From positions 1-32,405 of the forward strand of contig JBCDBY010000007.1 in the NCBI GenBank assembly GCA_039182715.1: a stretch of DNA of 32,405 nucleotides. Direction: 5' to 3'. This DNA comes from JBCDBY01 sp039182715 (lineage in GTDB: Bacteria; Planctomycetota; PLA2). The notes below the pieces were generated by a model. It was not told the DNA's origin and did not search any database. It saw only the letters and a list, made by a program, of their open reading frames with translations. Shown piece after piece: positions 23,005-30,911 of this stretch (the stretch's first letter is position 1; every line of letters begins with the position of its first letter). Made by a program: the position numbers and the translations under genes.

Positions 23005-24368
23005 GGCTTCAGCCAGTCGGCGTACGCGCTCCGCACCGAATCGCGGTAGCGCAGGAACGGCTGAATCAGCGGGTGCTTCGGAGCCAGCGCGTAGGCGCGC
23101 TCCCAGCAGCGCCAGGCGCTCGGCACCTGATACCGCATGTAGTAGAGGTCACCAAGGTCCTTCGTCGGCCCCGCCAGCCAGGGGCGCGCGCGCAGGACCT
23201 CGAGGAAGAGCGCCCGCGCATCGCCCGGCTTGCGCTGTCCGGTGCGTGCGTTCGCGCGGAGGATCTTGAGCGTGGCGCGGCCTTCGAGGTCCTCGCGGTC
23301 GAGTTCGAGCAGGACCTTCTCTCCGACCGCCGGTTCGGACGACAGCTGCGCCATCGCCTGCGTCAGCTTCTGGATCTCGGGCGCCTGCATGTGGATGGTC
23401 GCCACCAGGGTGCGCGCATCCAGGTCGGCGTGCGCGAAGGTGCCTTCGAGCAAGACTAGGAACGCGTCGAGACTCTTGCCCTCCTTGGCCAGCGCCGAGA
23501 CGCGCTCTTCGTAGTCCTGCCGCGTGAGGGCCTTGCCTTCGATGCGCTTCGCCGCGATGTCGTCGAGCAGCACGTCGAGCGGATCCTTCGGGTTGACCCA
23601 AGCCGCGTACGTCCGCTGCGCCGCGGCGAGATCCACGTCGGCAGGCGGCGCCTCCCCCTTCTCGGGCGGCCACGGGCGGAATTCGAGAACCCGGTCGGTC
23701 TTTCGCGTCGCGTTGTAGAAGCGGCAGCGGATCTCCATGGGCTGATGCTTCAGCTTCAGGAGGCGATAGAGAACCGCCGCATGGATCGGCAGCTCGCGCA
23801 CCAGGAAGCGCTTCCAGGCCTGCCGCAGCTCCTCGGGGATCGGCGTCATGCCCTCCACCGCGTTCAGGACCAGCTCGTCCTTGTACTTGATGGTCTGCGC
23901 CCCGCCGGCGGCGATCTCCTGGATCGCGTCCGAGCGGATCGACCCCGCCCGGAACAGCGACTCGATCCAGAACGGCTCGAACGCCTTCGTCCGTATGTCC
24001 CCCGCCTTGAGGGCGCCGGCGATGCGGGTCCGGTTGTCCTGCTCCTGCCGCATGCCGGCCATCCAGGCCAGCAGCGACCGCGAGCGAACGCGCTTGCCGG
24101 CGTGGTCGAAGTCGAGGATGCGCTCGTTCTTCCAGTCGACGAGCGTCTCCCGACCGGTCTTCAAGTCGAGCGTGGAGACGTCGTCGGCGCGCAGCCGCAC
24201 GCGCAGCCGCGTCTCGACCGGCTTGGCGGGAGCTTCCCCCTCCTTCGGCTGCAGCGACACCGTCGTGTCCTTCCGACGGACCTCGAAGACGAGTTGCGCA
24301 TCCTCGGCCGGCGCCTCGCCGAGAAGGAGGCCGATGCCGAGGAGGATGGTGCCGAAGTTGCGAATCAT
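23001..24368 (-). CDS. Secreted protein with TPR-like C-terminus
   Basis: The 455-residue product has a signal peptide (MIRNFGTILLGIGLLLGEAPAEDA, cleavage near residue 22). The N-terminal half is beta-rich (VSLQPKEGEAPAKPVETRLRV and LRADDVSTLDLKTGRETLVDW). The C-terminal half (about 285-455) is helical, with units such as ARALFLEVLRARPWLAGPTKDLGDLYYM and WRCWERAYALAPKHPLIQPFLRY that look like TPR repeats. No enzyme motif seen. It is the first gene of a two-gene unit: its stop overlaps the start of the membrane gene at 23004. The ATG at 24368 follows TAGGAT by six bases, so it is probably leaderless. Confidence 0.82.
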   Translation of the reverse strand: MIRNFGTILLGIGLLLGEAPAEDAQLVFEVRRKDTTVSLQPKEGEAPAKPVETRLRVRLRADDVSTLDLKTGRETLVDWKNERILDFDHAGKRVRSRSLLAWMAGMRQEQDNRTRIAGALKAGDIRTKAFEPFWIESLFRAGSIRSDAIQEIAAGGAQTIKYKDELVLNAVEGMTPIPEELRQAWKRFLVRELPIHAAVLYRLLKLKHQPMEIRCRFYNATRKTDRVLEFRPWPPEKGEAPPADVDLAAAQRTYAAWVNPKDPLDVLLDDIAAKRIEGKALTRQDYEERVSALAKEGKSLDAFLVLLEGTFAHADLDARTLVATIHMQAPEIQKLTQAMAQLSSEPAVGEKVLLELDREDLEGRATLKILRANARTGQRKPGDARALFLEVLRARPWLAGPTKDLGDLYYMRYQVPSAWRCWERAYALAPKHPLIQPFLRYRDSVRSAYADWLKP

Positions 24369-24374
24369 CGGCGC

Positions 24375-24380
24375 ATCCTA
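24375..24380 (-). promoter_or_regulatory. Probable -10 element of a leaderless transcript (gene at 24368)
   Basis: The minus strand reads TAGGAT six bases before the ATG at 24368, in the 31-bp gap after the acetyltransferase gene. Confidence 0.5.
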
Positions 24381-24399
24381 ACGACGAACGGCGGGCGCA

Positions 24400-24813
24400 T
24401 CAGCCGAGGTCCTTCGTCAGGAAGAACTTCCGCCCGCCCGGCGGGAAGTCCTCGAGCGTGCCCACGACGCGGTAGCCGAGCTTCTCGTAGAAGCCCGGCG
24501 CCTGCACGTCGACCGTATCGAGATAGACGTGGCGGCAGCCGCGCTCGATCGCCTCGGCCTCGGCCGCCGCCATCAGCCGGCGCCCCACGCCCTGCCGCCG
24601 CCGCGACTCCTCCACCCAGACCTGGCCGACGGAGAGCCAGTCCCAGAACGTGTGCGCGCAAAGGCCGCCGAGCAGCGCGCCGTCCTCGCGCAGGTAGACG
24701 TTGAGCGGCGTCGCGGTGGCGTCCGGCGCCACGCTCGCGTTGAATGCGTCGAGCCCCTGCTGCACGGCGGAAAACGCCGCGCCGCCCGGCTCCCTCGTGA
24801 CCTCGATCTCCAC
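24400..24813 (-). CDS. GNAT-family N-acetyltransferase
   Basis: The 137-residue protein has the GNAT fold. Strand 4 is LSVGQVWVEESRRRQGVGRRLMAAAEAEAIERG (about 60-92), with the acetyl-CoA pyrophosphate-binding motif RRQGVGRRL (Q/RxxGxG/A), followed by the strand-5 segment CRHVYLDTVDVQAPGFYEKLGYRVVG, which carries the usual FYEKLGY. Such enzymes acetylate amino groups of small molecules or proteins; the substrate cannot be told from sequence. Start is GTG 24813, six bases after a TACAAT hexamer. It is divergent from the phosphite-uptake operon across 119 bp, so a link to it is possible but not shown. Confidence 0.92.
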   Translation of the reverse strand: MEIEVTREPGGAAFSAVQQGLDAFNASVAPDATATPLNVYLREDGALLGGLCAHTFWDWLSVGQVWVEESRRRQGVGRRLMAAAEAEAIERGCRHVYLDTVDVQAPGFYEKLGYRVVGTLEDFPPGGRKFFLTKDLG

Positions 24814-24819
24814 CGGCGG

Positions 24820-24825
24820 ATTGTA
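24820..24825 (-). promoter_or_regulatory. Probable -10 element of a leaderless transcript (acetyltransferase)
   Basis: The minus strand reads TACAAT six bases before the GTG at 24813. Confidence 0.55.
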
Positions 24826-24851
24826 GCGGGACGGCCGTTTCGCAAGGAGAG

Positions 24852-24873
24852 GGTAAAGGCCACCTCGTTTACC
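24852..24873. promoter_or_regulatory. Inverted repeat, possible operator of the phosphite operon
   Basis: GGTAAA, ten bases, TTTACC: a perfect 6-bp inverted repeat with a helix-turn-sized spacing of 16 bp between half-site centres. It lies in the 119-bp divergent spacer, 59 bp before the phnC-like GTG. It does not match the Pho box I know from enterobacteria. A weaker TAGAGT hexamer follows at 24916-24921. Confidence 0.4.
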
Positions 24874-24932
24874 TCCCCTTCACGCCCCGTTCCCCTTCTC
24901 CTGACGATGCGTCCGTAGAGTCCCGCGCTCCC

Positions 24933-25742
24933 GTGATCGAGATCGACAACGTCTCCGTCACCTACGCCGGCGAGGTGCACGCGCTGCGCGAGGTGTCGCT
25001 CACGCTCCGTGACGGCGAGTTCACCGTTCTGCTGGGCCACTCCGGCGCGGGGAAGTCGACGCTGTTGCGCGCGCTCAATTACCTGCAGCCGCCGACGGCC
25101 GGCCAGATCCGATTCGCCGGCACCGAGATCGGCGCTGGCCCCGGCCTGCGCCTGCACCGGCGTCGCACGGCGATGATCTTCCAGCTGCATCAGCTCATCG
25201 CGCGGCAGTCGGCGCTGCAGAACGTCCTGCTCGGCCGCATCGGCTACTACTCGACGTGGCGCTCGCTGATCCCCTTTCCGCGCGCCGACGTCGATCTCGC
25301 GCTGACCTGCCTCGATCGCGTCGGCCTGCTCGACAAGGCGGAGTCGCGCTGCGATGCACTCAGCGGCGGCGAGCGGCAGCGCGTCGGCATTGCGCGCGCG
25401 CTCTGCCAGAAGCCGGAGACGGTGCTCGCCGACGAACCGGTCGCCAGCCTCGACCCCGTGGCGAGCCGGCGCGTGCTCGACATCCTGCGCGGCGTCTGCA
25501 GCGAGGACGGGCTGACCGCGGTCGTCAGTCTCCACCAGGTCGAGTTCGCCCGCGAGTTCGGCGAGCGCATCATCGGCCTGCAGGGTGGCCGCGTCGTCTT
25601 CGACGGACCGCCCGCCGATCTCACCGACGCCGATCTCGCCCGCATCTATCCCTCCACCGAGCCGACCAAGCGGACGGCCGTGGATGCCCCCGAAACCACG
25701 TCCCAACGGAGACCCAGTCATGGAATGGAAGCGTGCTCTTAG
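24933..25742 (+). CDS. phnC: Phosphite/phosphonate ABC transporter ATP-binding protein
   Basis: The 269-residue ATPase powers import of phosphite or phosphonate with the PhnD-like and PhnE-like proteins that follow. Motifs are complete: Walker A GHSGAGKST (35-43), Q-loop Q84, signature LSGGERQRVGIARAL (143-157), Walker B VLADEP (164-169) with catalytic E168, D-loop ASLD, and the H-loop histidine in VVSLHQ. The NYLQPPTAGQIRFAG segment and the whole layout fit PhnC/PtxA. Start GTG 24933. The next gene begins 23 bp before this one ends. The C-terminal tail beyond about 235 is unusually proline- and charge-rich and shows no recognised domain. Because the last gene of the operon is a PtxD, the name ptxA would be equally apt. 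Confidence 0.93.
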   Translation: MIEIDNVSVTYAGEVHALREVSLTLRDGEFTVLLGHSGAGKSTLLRALNYLQPPTAGQIRFAGTEIGAGPGLRLHRRRTAMIFQLHQLIARQSALQNVLLGRIGYYSTWRSLIPFPRADVDLALTCLDRVGLLDKAESRCDALSGGERQRVGIARALCQKPETVLADEPVASLDPVASRRVLDILRGVCSEDGLTAVVSLHQVEFAREFGERIIGLQGGRVVFDGPPADLTDADLARIYPSTEPTKRTAVDAPETTSQRRPSHGMEACS

Positions 25743-26604
25743 CGTGCTGCTCGCGCTGTTCGTGAGCCTGCCGATCGTCGCGTGCGGCGACGGCGGGAGC
25801 GGCGGCGGCGATGCCGCGAACCCCGACACCCTCAAGGTCGCGGTGCTGCCCGACGAGGACCCCAGCAAGCTCATCAAGGACAACGAGAAGTTCGTGGCCT
25901 ATCTCGAGGAGAAGATCGGCAAGAAGATCGAGCTGGTCCCGATGACCGACTACTCGACGATGGTCGAGTCGATGCGCTCGGGCCGCCTGCACCTCGCCTA
26001 CTTCGGCCCGCTCTCCTACTGCCTCTGCAAGCAGAAGGCGGAGATCGAGGCGTTCGCCGCCAAGACCAAGAAGGGCAAGGCGAAGTACCGCTCGATCATC
26101 ATCGGCAACAAGGCGGCGGGCATCGCCACGGTCGCCGACATCAAGGGCAAGACGATGGCCTACGGCGACCCCGCGTCGACCTCGAGCCACCTCATTCCCA
26201 AGTCGGTGCTCGCGGGGGACGGCCTGACCGTCGACAAGGACTACAAGGAGCAGTTCCTCGGCGCGCATGACGCCGTGGCGCTCAACGTGCAGAGCGGCAA
26301 CGCGCAGGCGGGCGGCCTCTCCGAGCCGATCTTCGAGAGCCTCGTCGAGCGCGGCGTGATCAAGCTCGACAAGGTCAACCGCGTCAAGCACTCCGACTGG
26401 TTCCCGCAGTACCCGTGGGCGATGCAGAGCAACCTGGCGCCGGAGCTGAAGGAGAAGATCAAGACCGCCTTCTACGAGCTGAAGGACGAGGAGATCCTCA
26501 AGCCGCTGAAGGCGAGCGGATTCGTGCCGATCGAAGACAAGGACTACGACGTCGTCCGCAACCTCGCGACGCTGCTCGGCAAGGACCTCTCCGAACTCGG
26601 ATGA
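25720..26604 (+). CDS. phnD: Phosphite/phosphonate substrate-binding lipoprotein
   Basis: The 294-residue product has a lipoprotein signal (MEWKRALSVLLALFVSLPIVAC, lipidated C22) followed by a glycine-rich linker. The domain then reads like PhnD/PtxB: LKVAVLPDEDPSKLIKDNEKF, YLEEKIGKKIELVPMTDYSTMVESMRSGRLHLAYFGPLSY, KGKTMAYGDPASTSSHLIPKSVL and GAHDAVALNVQSGNAQAGGLSE. The YFGPLSY and DPxSTSSxLxP blocks line the anion pocket in this family. It would bind phosphite or a phosphonate outside the membrane and pass it to PhnE. The ATG at 25720 has a good Shine-Dalgarno sequence (GGAG, eight bases before) and lies inside the phnC-like gene; the stop overlaps the phnE start in ATGA. Confidence 0.93.
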   Translation: MEWKRALSVLLALFVSLPIVACGDGGSGGGDAANPDTLKVAVLPDEDPSKLIKDNEKFVAYLEEKIGKKIELVPMTDYSTMVESMRSGRLHLAYFGPLSYCLCKQKAEIEAFAAKTKKGKAKYRSIIIGNKAAGIATVADIKGKTMAYGDPASTSSHLIPKSVLAGDGLTVDKDYKEQFLGAHDAVALNVQSGNAQAGGLSEPIFESLVERGVIKLDKVNRVKHSDWFPQYPWAMQSNLAPELKEKIKTAFYELKDEEILKPLKASGFVPIEDKDYDVVRNLATLLGKDLSELG

Positions 26605-27389
26605 TCGAGCGGTTCGCCGAAAACTACCGGCGCCGCTGGAATCGCAGCGCGGTGCGCGTGGGGGCGGTCCTCGTGGTCGTCACCGCGTGCGCCGCGGTCA
26701 TTGGATTCTTCGACGTCCCCCGCTACATCCACGGAGCCGGGGAGATGGCGCGCGTGTTGGGCGAGGCGCTGCCGCCCGACTTCACCAATATCGCCGACTG
26801 GGGCGTGCCGCTGCTCGACACGCTCGCGATGAGCATCGTCGGCACCGCGATGGCGGTCGTCGTCTCGTTGGCCCTCGGCTTCCTCGCCGCGCGCAACACC
26901 TCGCCGCATCCGGCCGTCTACCACGCGACGCGCACCTTCCTGAACCTGATGCGCGCCATTCCCGAGCTGATCATGGGCATCCTGCTCGTGGTCGCCGTCG
27001 GCTTCGGCGCGCTGCCCGGTGCACTCGCGCTGGGCTTCCACTCGCTCGGCATGGTCGGCAAGTTCTTCGCCGAGTCGATCGAGCACGTCACCGAGGAGCC
27101 GATCGAGGCGGCGCGCGCCGCGGGCGGACGGCCGCTGCAGGTGGTCACGCACGGCGTCCTGCCGCAGGTGCTGCCGCAGATGGCCGACGTGGCGATCTAC
27201 CGCTGGGAATACAACTTCCGCGCGTCGACGGTGCTCGGCATGATCGGCGCGGGCGGCATCGGCTTCGAGCTGATGGCGTCGCTCCGCATTATGGAGTACC
27301 GCGAGGTCTCCGCCATTCTCATCCTGATCCTCGCCATGGTGACGGTCGTCGATACATTCAGCGGATGGATGCGTCGCAAGTTCAAGTAG
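26601..27389 (+). CDS. phnE: Phosphite/phosphonate ABC transporter permease
   Basis: The 262-residue inner-membrane permease has about six helices (about 19-37, 72-95, 124-140, 144-160, 207-230 and 236-255). The cytoplasmic EAA loop is clear at about 169-176 (EAARAAGG, then VLPQVLPQ), the docking site for the ATPase. The YRWEYNFRASTVLGMIGAGGIGFELM segment is typical of PhnE/PtxC. It starts at 26601 with ATG overlapping the previous stop (ATGA). The next gene, the phosphite dehydrogenase, starts 25 bp before this one ends. All four genes are therefore tightly overlapped and surely cotranscribed. Confidence 0.93.
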   Translation: MIERFAENYRRRWNRSAVRVGAVLVVVTACAAVIGFFDVPRYIHGAGEMARVLGEALPPDFTNIADWGVPLLDTLAMSIVGTAMAVVVSLALGFLAARNTSPHPAVYHATRTFLNLMRAIPELIMGILLVVAVGFGALPGALALGFHSLGMVGKFFAESIEHVTEEPIEAARAAGGRPLQVVTHGVLPQVLPQMADVAIYRWEYNFRASTVLGMIGAGGIGFELMASLRIMEYREVSAILILILAMVTVVDTFSGWMRRKFK

Positions 27390-28294
27390 TCGCCTCGCAC
27401 CCGCTCCACGCCGAGGTGCGCGCGGAGCTCGAGCAGGCGGCGCGTGTGACGGCCGGGCGGCCCGATGCGCACACCGACGCGTTCATTGCGTTCATGACCG
27501 ACCGCGTCGACGAAGCGCTGCTCGACGCGTGCCCGCGCCTGCGCATCGTCGCCGGCGCACTCAAGGGCGGTGACAACATCGACGTCGAGGCGTGCACGCG
27601 CCGCGGCGTATGGGTCACCGTCGTGCCGGACCTGCTCACGGCGCCGACGGCCGAGCTGGCGGTGGCGCTGCTGCTGGCGCTGTCGCGTCACGTCTTGCCG
27701 GGTGATGCGTTCATGCGCTCGGGGGACTTCGAGGGCTGGCGCCCGGAGCTCTACGGCGCGGGCCTCGACGGCGCGACGGTCGGCATCGTCGGCATGGGCG
27801 CCGTGGGCCGCGCGGTCGAGCAGCGACTCGCGGGGTTCGGCTGCCGTGTGCGCGGCCACGATCCGGTCGACCCCGCATCGACGCCGCTGCCGGAGCTGTT
27901 GGCGATGTCCGACTTCGTCGTGCTGGCGGCGCCGCTGACGCCCGAGTCGCTGCACCTCGTCGACCCCTTCGCGATGAAGCGCGGTGCGCGGCTGGTGAAC
28001 ATCGGCCGTGGGTCCGTGGTGAGCGAAGTGCGCGTCGCCGAAGCGCTTGCCGCCGACCACCTCGCGGGCTACGCCGCCGACGTCTTCGAGCTGGAGGACC
28101 GCTCGCGGCCCGATGCGCCCCACGACATTCCGGCCGCGCTGCTCCAGGATCAAGCGCGCACCGTCTTCACGCCGCATCTCGGCTCCGCCGTCGCGACGGT
28201 GCGCCGCGAGATCGAGCGCGCCGCCGCACGCAACGTACTCGCCGTCCTGCGCGGAGAGCGGCCGCCGGGCGCCGTGAACGAAATCCTCGACTAG
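27365..28294 (+). CDS. ptxD: NAD-dependent phosphite dehydrogenase (PtxD)
   Basis: The 309-residue protein belongs to the D-2-hydroxyacid dehydrogenase family and looks specifically like PtxD, which oxidises phosphite to phosphate while reducing NAD+. Against the Pseudomonas stutzeri PtxD sequence as I recall it, long blocks agree, for example LRIVAGALKGGDNIDVEACT, PDLLTAPTAELA and GYAADVFELED. The PtxD active-site residues M53, K76, W134, Y139, R237, E266, H292, S295 and R301 correspond here to M44, K67, W125, Y130, R215, E244, H271, S274 and R280, all conserved. GIVGMGAVGR (140-149) is the dinucleotide loop, and D166 ending strand 2 favours NAD over NADP. About 13 residues of PtxD are missing after that. 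No ptxE-like regulator follows. Starts inside phnE. Confidence 0.93.
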   Translation: MDASQVQVVASHPLHAEVRAELEQAARVTAGRPDAHTDAFIAFMTDRVDEALLDACPRLRIVAGALKGGDNIDVEACTRRGVWVTVVPDLLTAPTAELAVALLLALSRHVLPGDAFMRSGDFEGWRPELYGAGLDGATVGIVGMGAVGRAVEQRLAGFGCRVRGHDPVDPASTPLPELLAMSDFVVLAAPLTPESLHLVDPFAMKRGARLVNIGRGSVVSEVRVAEALAADHLAGYAADVFELEDRSRPDAPHDIPAALLQDQARTVFTPHLGSAVATVRREIERAAARNVLAVLRGERPPGAVNEILD

Positions 28295-28297
28295 ACT
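28292..28297 (+). promoter_or_regulatory. Probable -10 element of a leaderless transcript (gene at 28304)
   Basis: TAGACT ends six bases before the ATG at 28304 and contains the TAG stop of ptxD, so the toroid gene may have its own promoter despite the 9-bp spacing. Confidence 0.45.
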
Positions 28298-28303
28298 TTA
28301 CCC

Positions 28304-29479
28304 ATGCGAGGTGGGGCATTCGCGTGCGCAGGGCTGCTCGCGCTGGCGTGCTCGGTGGTGGCCGAGGAGAACGCGAAGCGGGACGCCCCGCCGTTTGAAG
28401 CGCCGACGGTGCTCGAGGTCAATGCCGCTATCGATCGCGGATTGGCGTGGCTCAAGTCGGCGCAGCGCAAGGACGGATCCTGGGGACCGTGCGTCGGCGG
28501 TCCGAGGTACGACGGGGGGCCCGGGGGCGTGTGCTATCTCGCCGGCCCCACTGCGTTCTCCGTCTTCACGCTCGCAACGTGCGAGGTGCCGCGCCGCGAC
28601 CCCGCCATCAAGAGAGGACTCGCATACCTCCAGAAGAAGTTCGGACTCAACTCGAATCATCAATTCTCGACCTACGAGTCTGCCGCGATCGTGCTCATGC
28701 TGACGGCGGTGAACGCTGACCGGAAGAAGCGCATGGCGCGGCCGTCGAAGAGCCACCTTCGTCCCCCTCGCGGATCACGCTTCAAGAAGCAGGAGTGGAA
28801 GTGGATGGATCATCACCTCCAGAAGATCCTGATTCGGCACACGAGTCCGAACCGGCTCTGGCGCTACTGGGAACAGCCCCGTGACGAAGACCTCAGCGCC
28901 ACACAGTTCGTTCTCCTCGCGTTGCGGGAAGCACGGCGTGCGGGCTATCCCGTCTCCGGCAGCATCAGGGGCCGATGGGAAGACATCGCCAAGGCCGTGA
29001 CCAGGTTCCAGATGCCGAACGGTGCGTTTCGATATCAAAGTTCGTATCAGGCGACGCTGGGCATGACCGCCGCCGGCGTCGCCAGCCTGCTGGTCTGCAA
29101 GGAGCAGATCGTCCTCGACGGCCGGGGGGTACCGAACTCACTCGACGCGGCATTGGAGAAGGGCCTTCGCTATCTCGGTGCGAACTGGGGGACCGAGAAC
29201 CGGCACGACGAACGCCGAGACGGACAGCAGCACGCCCTCTACAACTACTACTACCTGTACACGCTCGAACGAGTGGGCAGCATGCGCGACAAGAAGACCC
29301 TGGGCGGCCTGCTGTGGTACCCGCGCGGCGCCGCGTTCCTCCTGGAGCAGATGCGCCGTCGCAAGACACACTGGTCCGACCCGACGTGCATGGATCCCGA
29401 GGACGTTCTCGGAACCTGCTTCGCGCTGCTGTTCCTGAAGCGCGGCACCCTGCCCGCCATCACGAGCACGCGTCGATAG
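28304..29479 (+). CDS. Secreted alpha-alpha toroid (squalene-cyclase/prenyltransferase-like) protein
   Basis: The 391-residue product has a signal peptide (GAFACAGLLALACSVVA, cleavage near residue 20). The mature part follows the toroid pattern of terpene cyclase-like repeats: IDRGLAWLKSAQRKDGSWGP (about 44-62, a QW-type repeat), ITRGLAYL-like helices (KRGLAYLQKKFG), a basic middle, VTRFQMPNGAFRYQSSYQATLGMTAAGVASLL and ALEKGLRYLGANW. Catalytic DxDD of true cyclases is not seen, and export makes terpene cyclisation unlikely. Secreted toroid proteins are common in Planctomycetes but have no known function. It follows ptxD closely but is unlikely to take part in phosphite use. Its end overlaps the convergent gene by 20 bp. 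Confidence 0.85.
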   Translation: MRGGAFACAGLLALACSVVAEENAKRDAPPFEAPTVLEVNAAIDRGLAWLKSAQRKDGSWGPCVGGPRYDGGPGGVCYLAGPTAFSVFTLATCEVPRRDPAIKRGLAYLQKKFGLNSNHQFSTYESAAIVLMLTAVNADRKKRMARPSKSHLRPPRGSRFKKQEWKWMDHHLQKILIRHTSPNRLWRYWEQPRDEDLSATQFVLLALREARRAGYPVSGSIRGRWEDIAKAVTRFQMPNGAFRYQSSYQATLGMTAAGVASLLVCKEQIVLDGRGVPNSLDAALEKGLRYLGANWGTENRHDERRDGQQHALYNYYYLYTLERVGSMRDKKTLGGLLWYPRGAAFLLEQMRRRKTHWSDPTCMDPEDVLGTCFALLFLKRGTLPAITSTRR

Positions 29480-30017
29480 CCTCGAACGCGGCCCGGTGAC
29501 GCCGCACGTACGGAACCCGTTCCGCGCGAACTTCCATCGCATCGGGCAGGCGGCACCCGGTCTCCGCAAAAAACGCCTCGAGGCTCGCGCGCCACCAGGA
29601 GCGCCACTCGATCTCCGCGGGCATCGCCGCCCGGATCGCGCGCAACAGCTCCGCCCAGGCCCGCCGCCCCAGCTCCCCGTCCGCTTCGATCGCGTCGTCG
29701 ATCCACACCCGCATGTCGACCTCCGACTCGGGGTCGAAGAGCTCCCGCTCAACCATCAGGCTGATGTAGCAGAGCTGGACCGGCCGCGCGTATCGATCGA
29801 GATCGGAACGACTTCGGATCGCCCGATCGAGCCCGAACCAGACCGCCAGCTCGAGGTCGTGATCGGGGATCGGCGTGCGCCGGTCGATGGCCATCACCCG
29901 GCGAAGAGAGAGGCCTCCGTGCGCGACGTCGGGGATCATCGACGTCCGCCAACTGCGCCGTGATCGGAGCAGCCCCAACCCGCCGAGCACCCAACCCCAT
30001 CCATTGCGCACATTCAT
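29460..30017 (-). CDS. Hypothetical protein
   Basis: The 185-residue product has no signal peptide; a weak hydrophobic patch near residues 6-17 (GWGWVLGGLGLL) is followed by arginines and may be a poor membrane helix. The rest is mixed helix, rich in Trp, Arg and acidic residues (DLELAVWFGLDRAIRSRSDLDRY, MRVWIDDAIEADGELGRRAWAELLRAI, EWRSWWRASLEAFFAE). I do not recognise a family. ATG 30017 was chosen because the upstream alternative at 30110 lies within the next gene's signal peptide region. In-frame later starts, such as the Met of MAIDRRTP near residue 42, cannot be excluded. It overlaps the toroid gene's end by 20 bp. Confidence 0.65.
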   Translation of the reverse strand: MNVRNGWGWVLGGLGLLRSRRSWRTSMIPDVAHGGLSLRRVMAIDRRTPIPDHDLELAVWFGLDRAIRSRSDLDRYARPVQLCYISLMVERELFDPESEVDMRVWIDDAIEADGELGRRAWAELLRAIRAAMPAEIEWRSWWRASLEAFFAETGCRLPDAMEVRAERVPYVRRHRAAFEAIDACS

Positions 30018-30061
30018 CACCGTACCGGAAGGAAGCAGGGAAGTTTCGCAATCCTGCATCC

Positions 30062-30874
30062 ATGCGGTTGCGCCACATCCTCTCGATCGCGATCGTTCTG
30101 CTTGTCGCAACGACGAGCTCCGCCGAGCCCGACCTCACCACGCGCATGGGCGTCGCGTATGAGTGGGTCGCCGCTTCGAGGGATCTCGCTGCGGTCTTGG
30201 AAGGGATGAAGGACGAGAAGACGATCAAGGCGGCGCGACCCGCCATGTTGAAGATCGCGAAGCGCATGGCCGCCGTCTTGGCCGCGGCCGAGAAGCTCGG
30301 GGAGCCCGAGGGCGAAGAGAAGAAGAAGATCGAGGCGCGCCTCGCCCCCGCACTCAATAAGATCAATAAACGGACGTGGGCCGCCATGCAGCGCTTGCGC
30401 GCCGACGCGAAGCTCTGGGCTCTGTTCGAGCCGTTGCTGGAGGAGTACTCGACGCTGCAGGATCCGAAGGCCGCGAAGCGGGAGCGGATGGACCGGCGCA
30501 TCGAGAAGACCAATCACCTCCGGGACCTCTTCGGGCGGCTGATGAAGCAGAAGGATGGCCTCCCGATGAAGGACGGCGCGCTCGACGTCTATGCGCTCGT
30601 GCGCAGCGGCGACGTCACCGCGAAGGAGTACCACTTCTTCCGCATCCCCGAGAACCGACTGCACCCGACCGCAAAGGAGATCGAGAAGGGCGACTACACG
30701 AACTTTCCGTACGAGCGCTATCGCGGCGACGGGAACATCCAGGTCGCCAAGCTGATTCCGCTGCTCTGGGAGAAGAAGCCGGACGCCGACGGCAAGTTCA
30801 TGGTGCTCACCAACGACGGCAGCGTGAAGGCGATGGACAAGGCCGAGCTCGCGAAGCTGCTGGCGAAGAAGTAG
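30062..30874 (+). CDS. Secreted protein with pseudopilin-like C-terminal end
   Basis: The 270-residue product has a signal peptide (HILSIAIVLLVATTSSA, cleavage near residue 21). Residues about 28-165 are helical and highly charged (lysine- and alanine-rich, possible coiled coil). The C-terminal segment, DVYALVRSGDVTAKEYHFFRIPE and IPLLWEKKPDADGKFMVLTNDGSVKAMDKAEL (about 235-265), matches the layout of planctomycete pseudopilins (DUF1559/H-X9-DG type), where the end reads like VLFADGHV after a histidine. Here the histidine is replaced and the prepilin N-terminus is absent. It is thus a secreted protein that borrowed a pseudopilin tail, like the gene at 13252. ATG 30062 is the start of the signal peptide. 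Confidence 0.8.
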   Translation: MRLRHILSIAIVLLVATTSSAEPDLTTRMGVAYEWVAASRDLAAVLEGMKDEKTIKAARPAMLKIAKRMAAVLAAAEKLGEPEGEEKKKIEARLAPALNKINKRTWAAMQRLRADAKLWALFEPLLEEYSTLQDPKAAKRERMDRRIEKTNHLRDLFGRLMKQKDGLPMKDGALDVYALVRSGDVTAKEYHFFRIPENRLHPTAKEIEKGDYTNFPYERYRGDGNIQVAKLIPLLWEKKPDADGKFMVLTNDGSVKAMDKAELAKLLAKK

Positions 30875-30911
30875 CGCTTGGTCGGGCCGAAGCAGCGGGC
30901 GGGAGGAGCCG

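Noticed and set aside
28304..29479. Toroid protein as a squalene-hopene cyclase
   Set aside because: It has a signal peptide and lacks the DxDD motif; true cyclases are membrane-bound cytoplasmic enzymes of about 630 residues.
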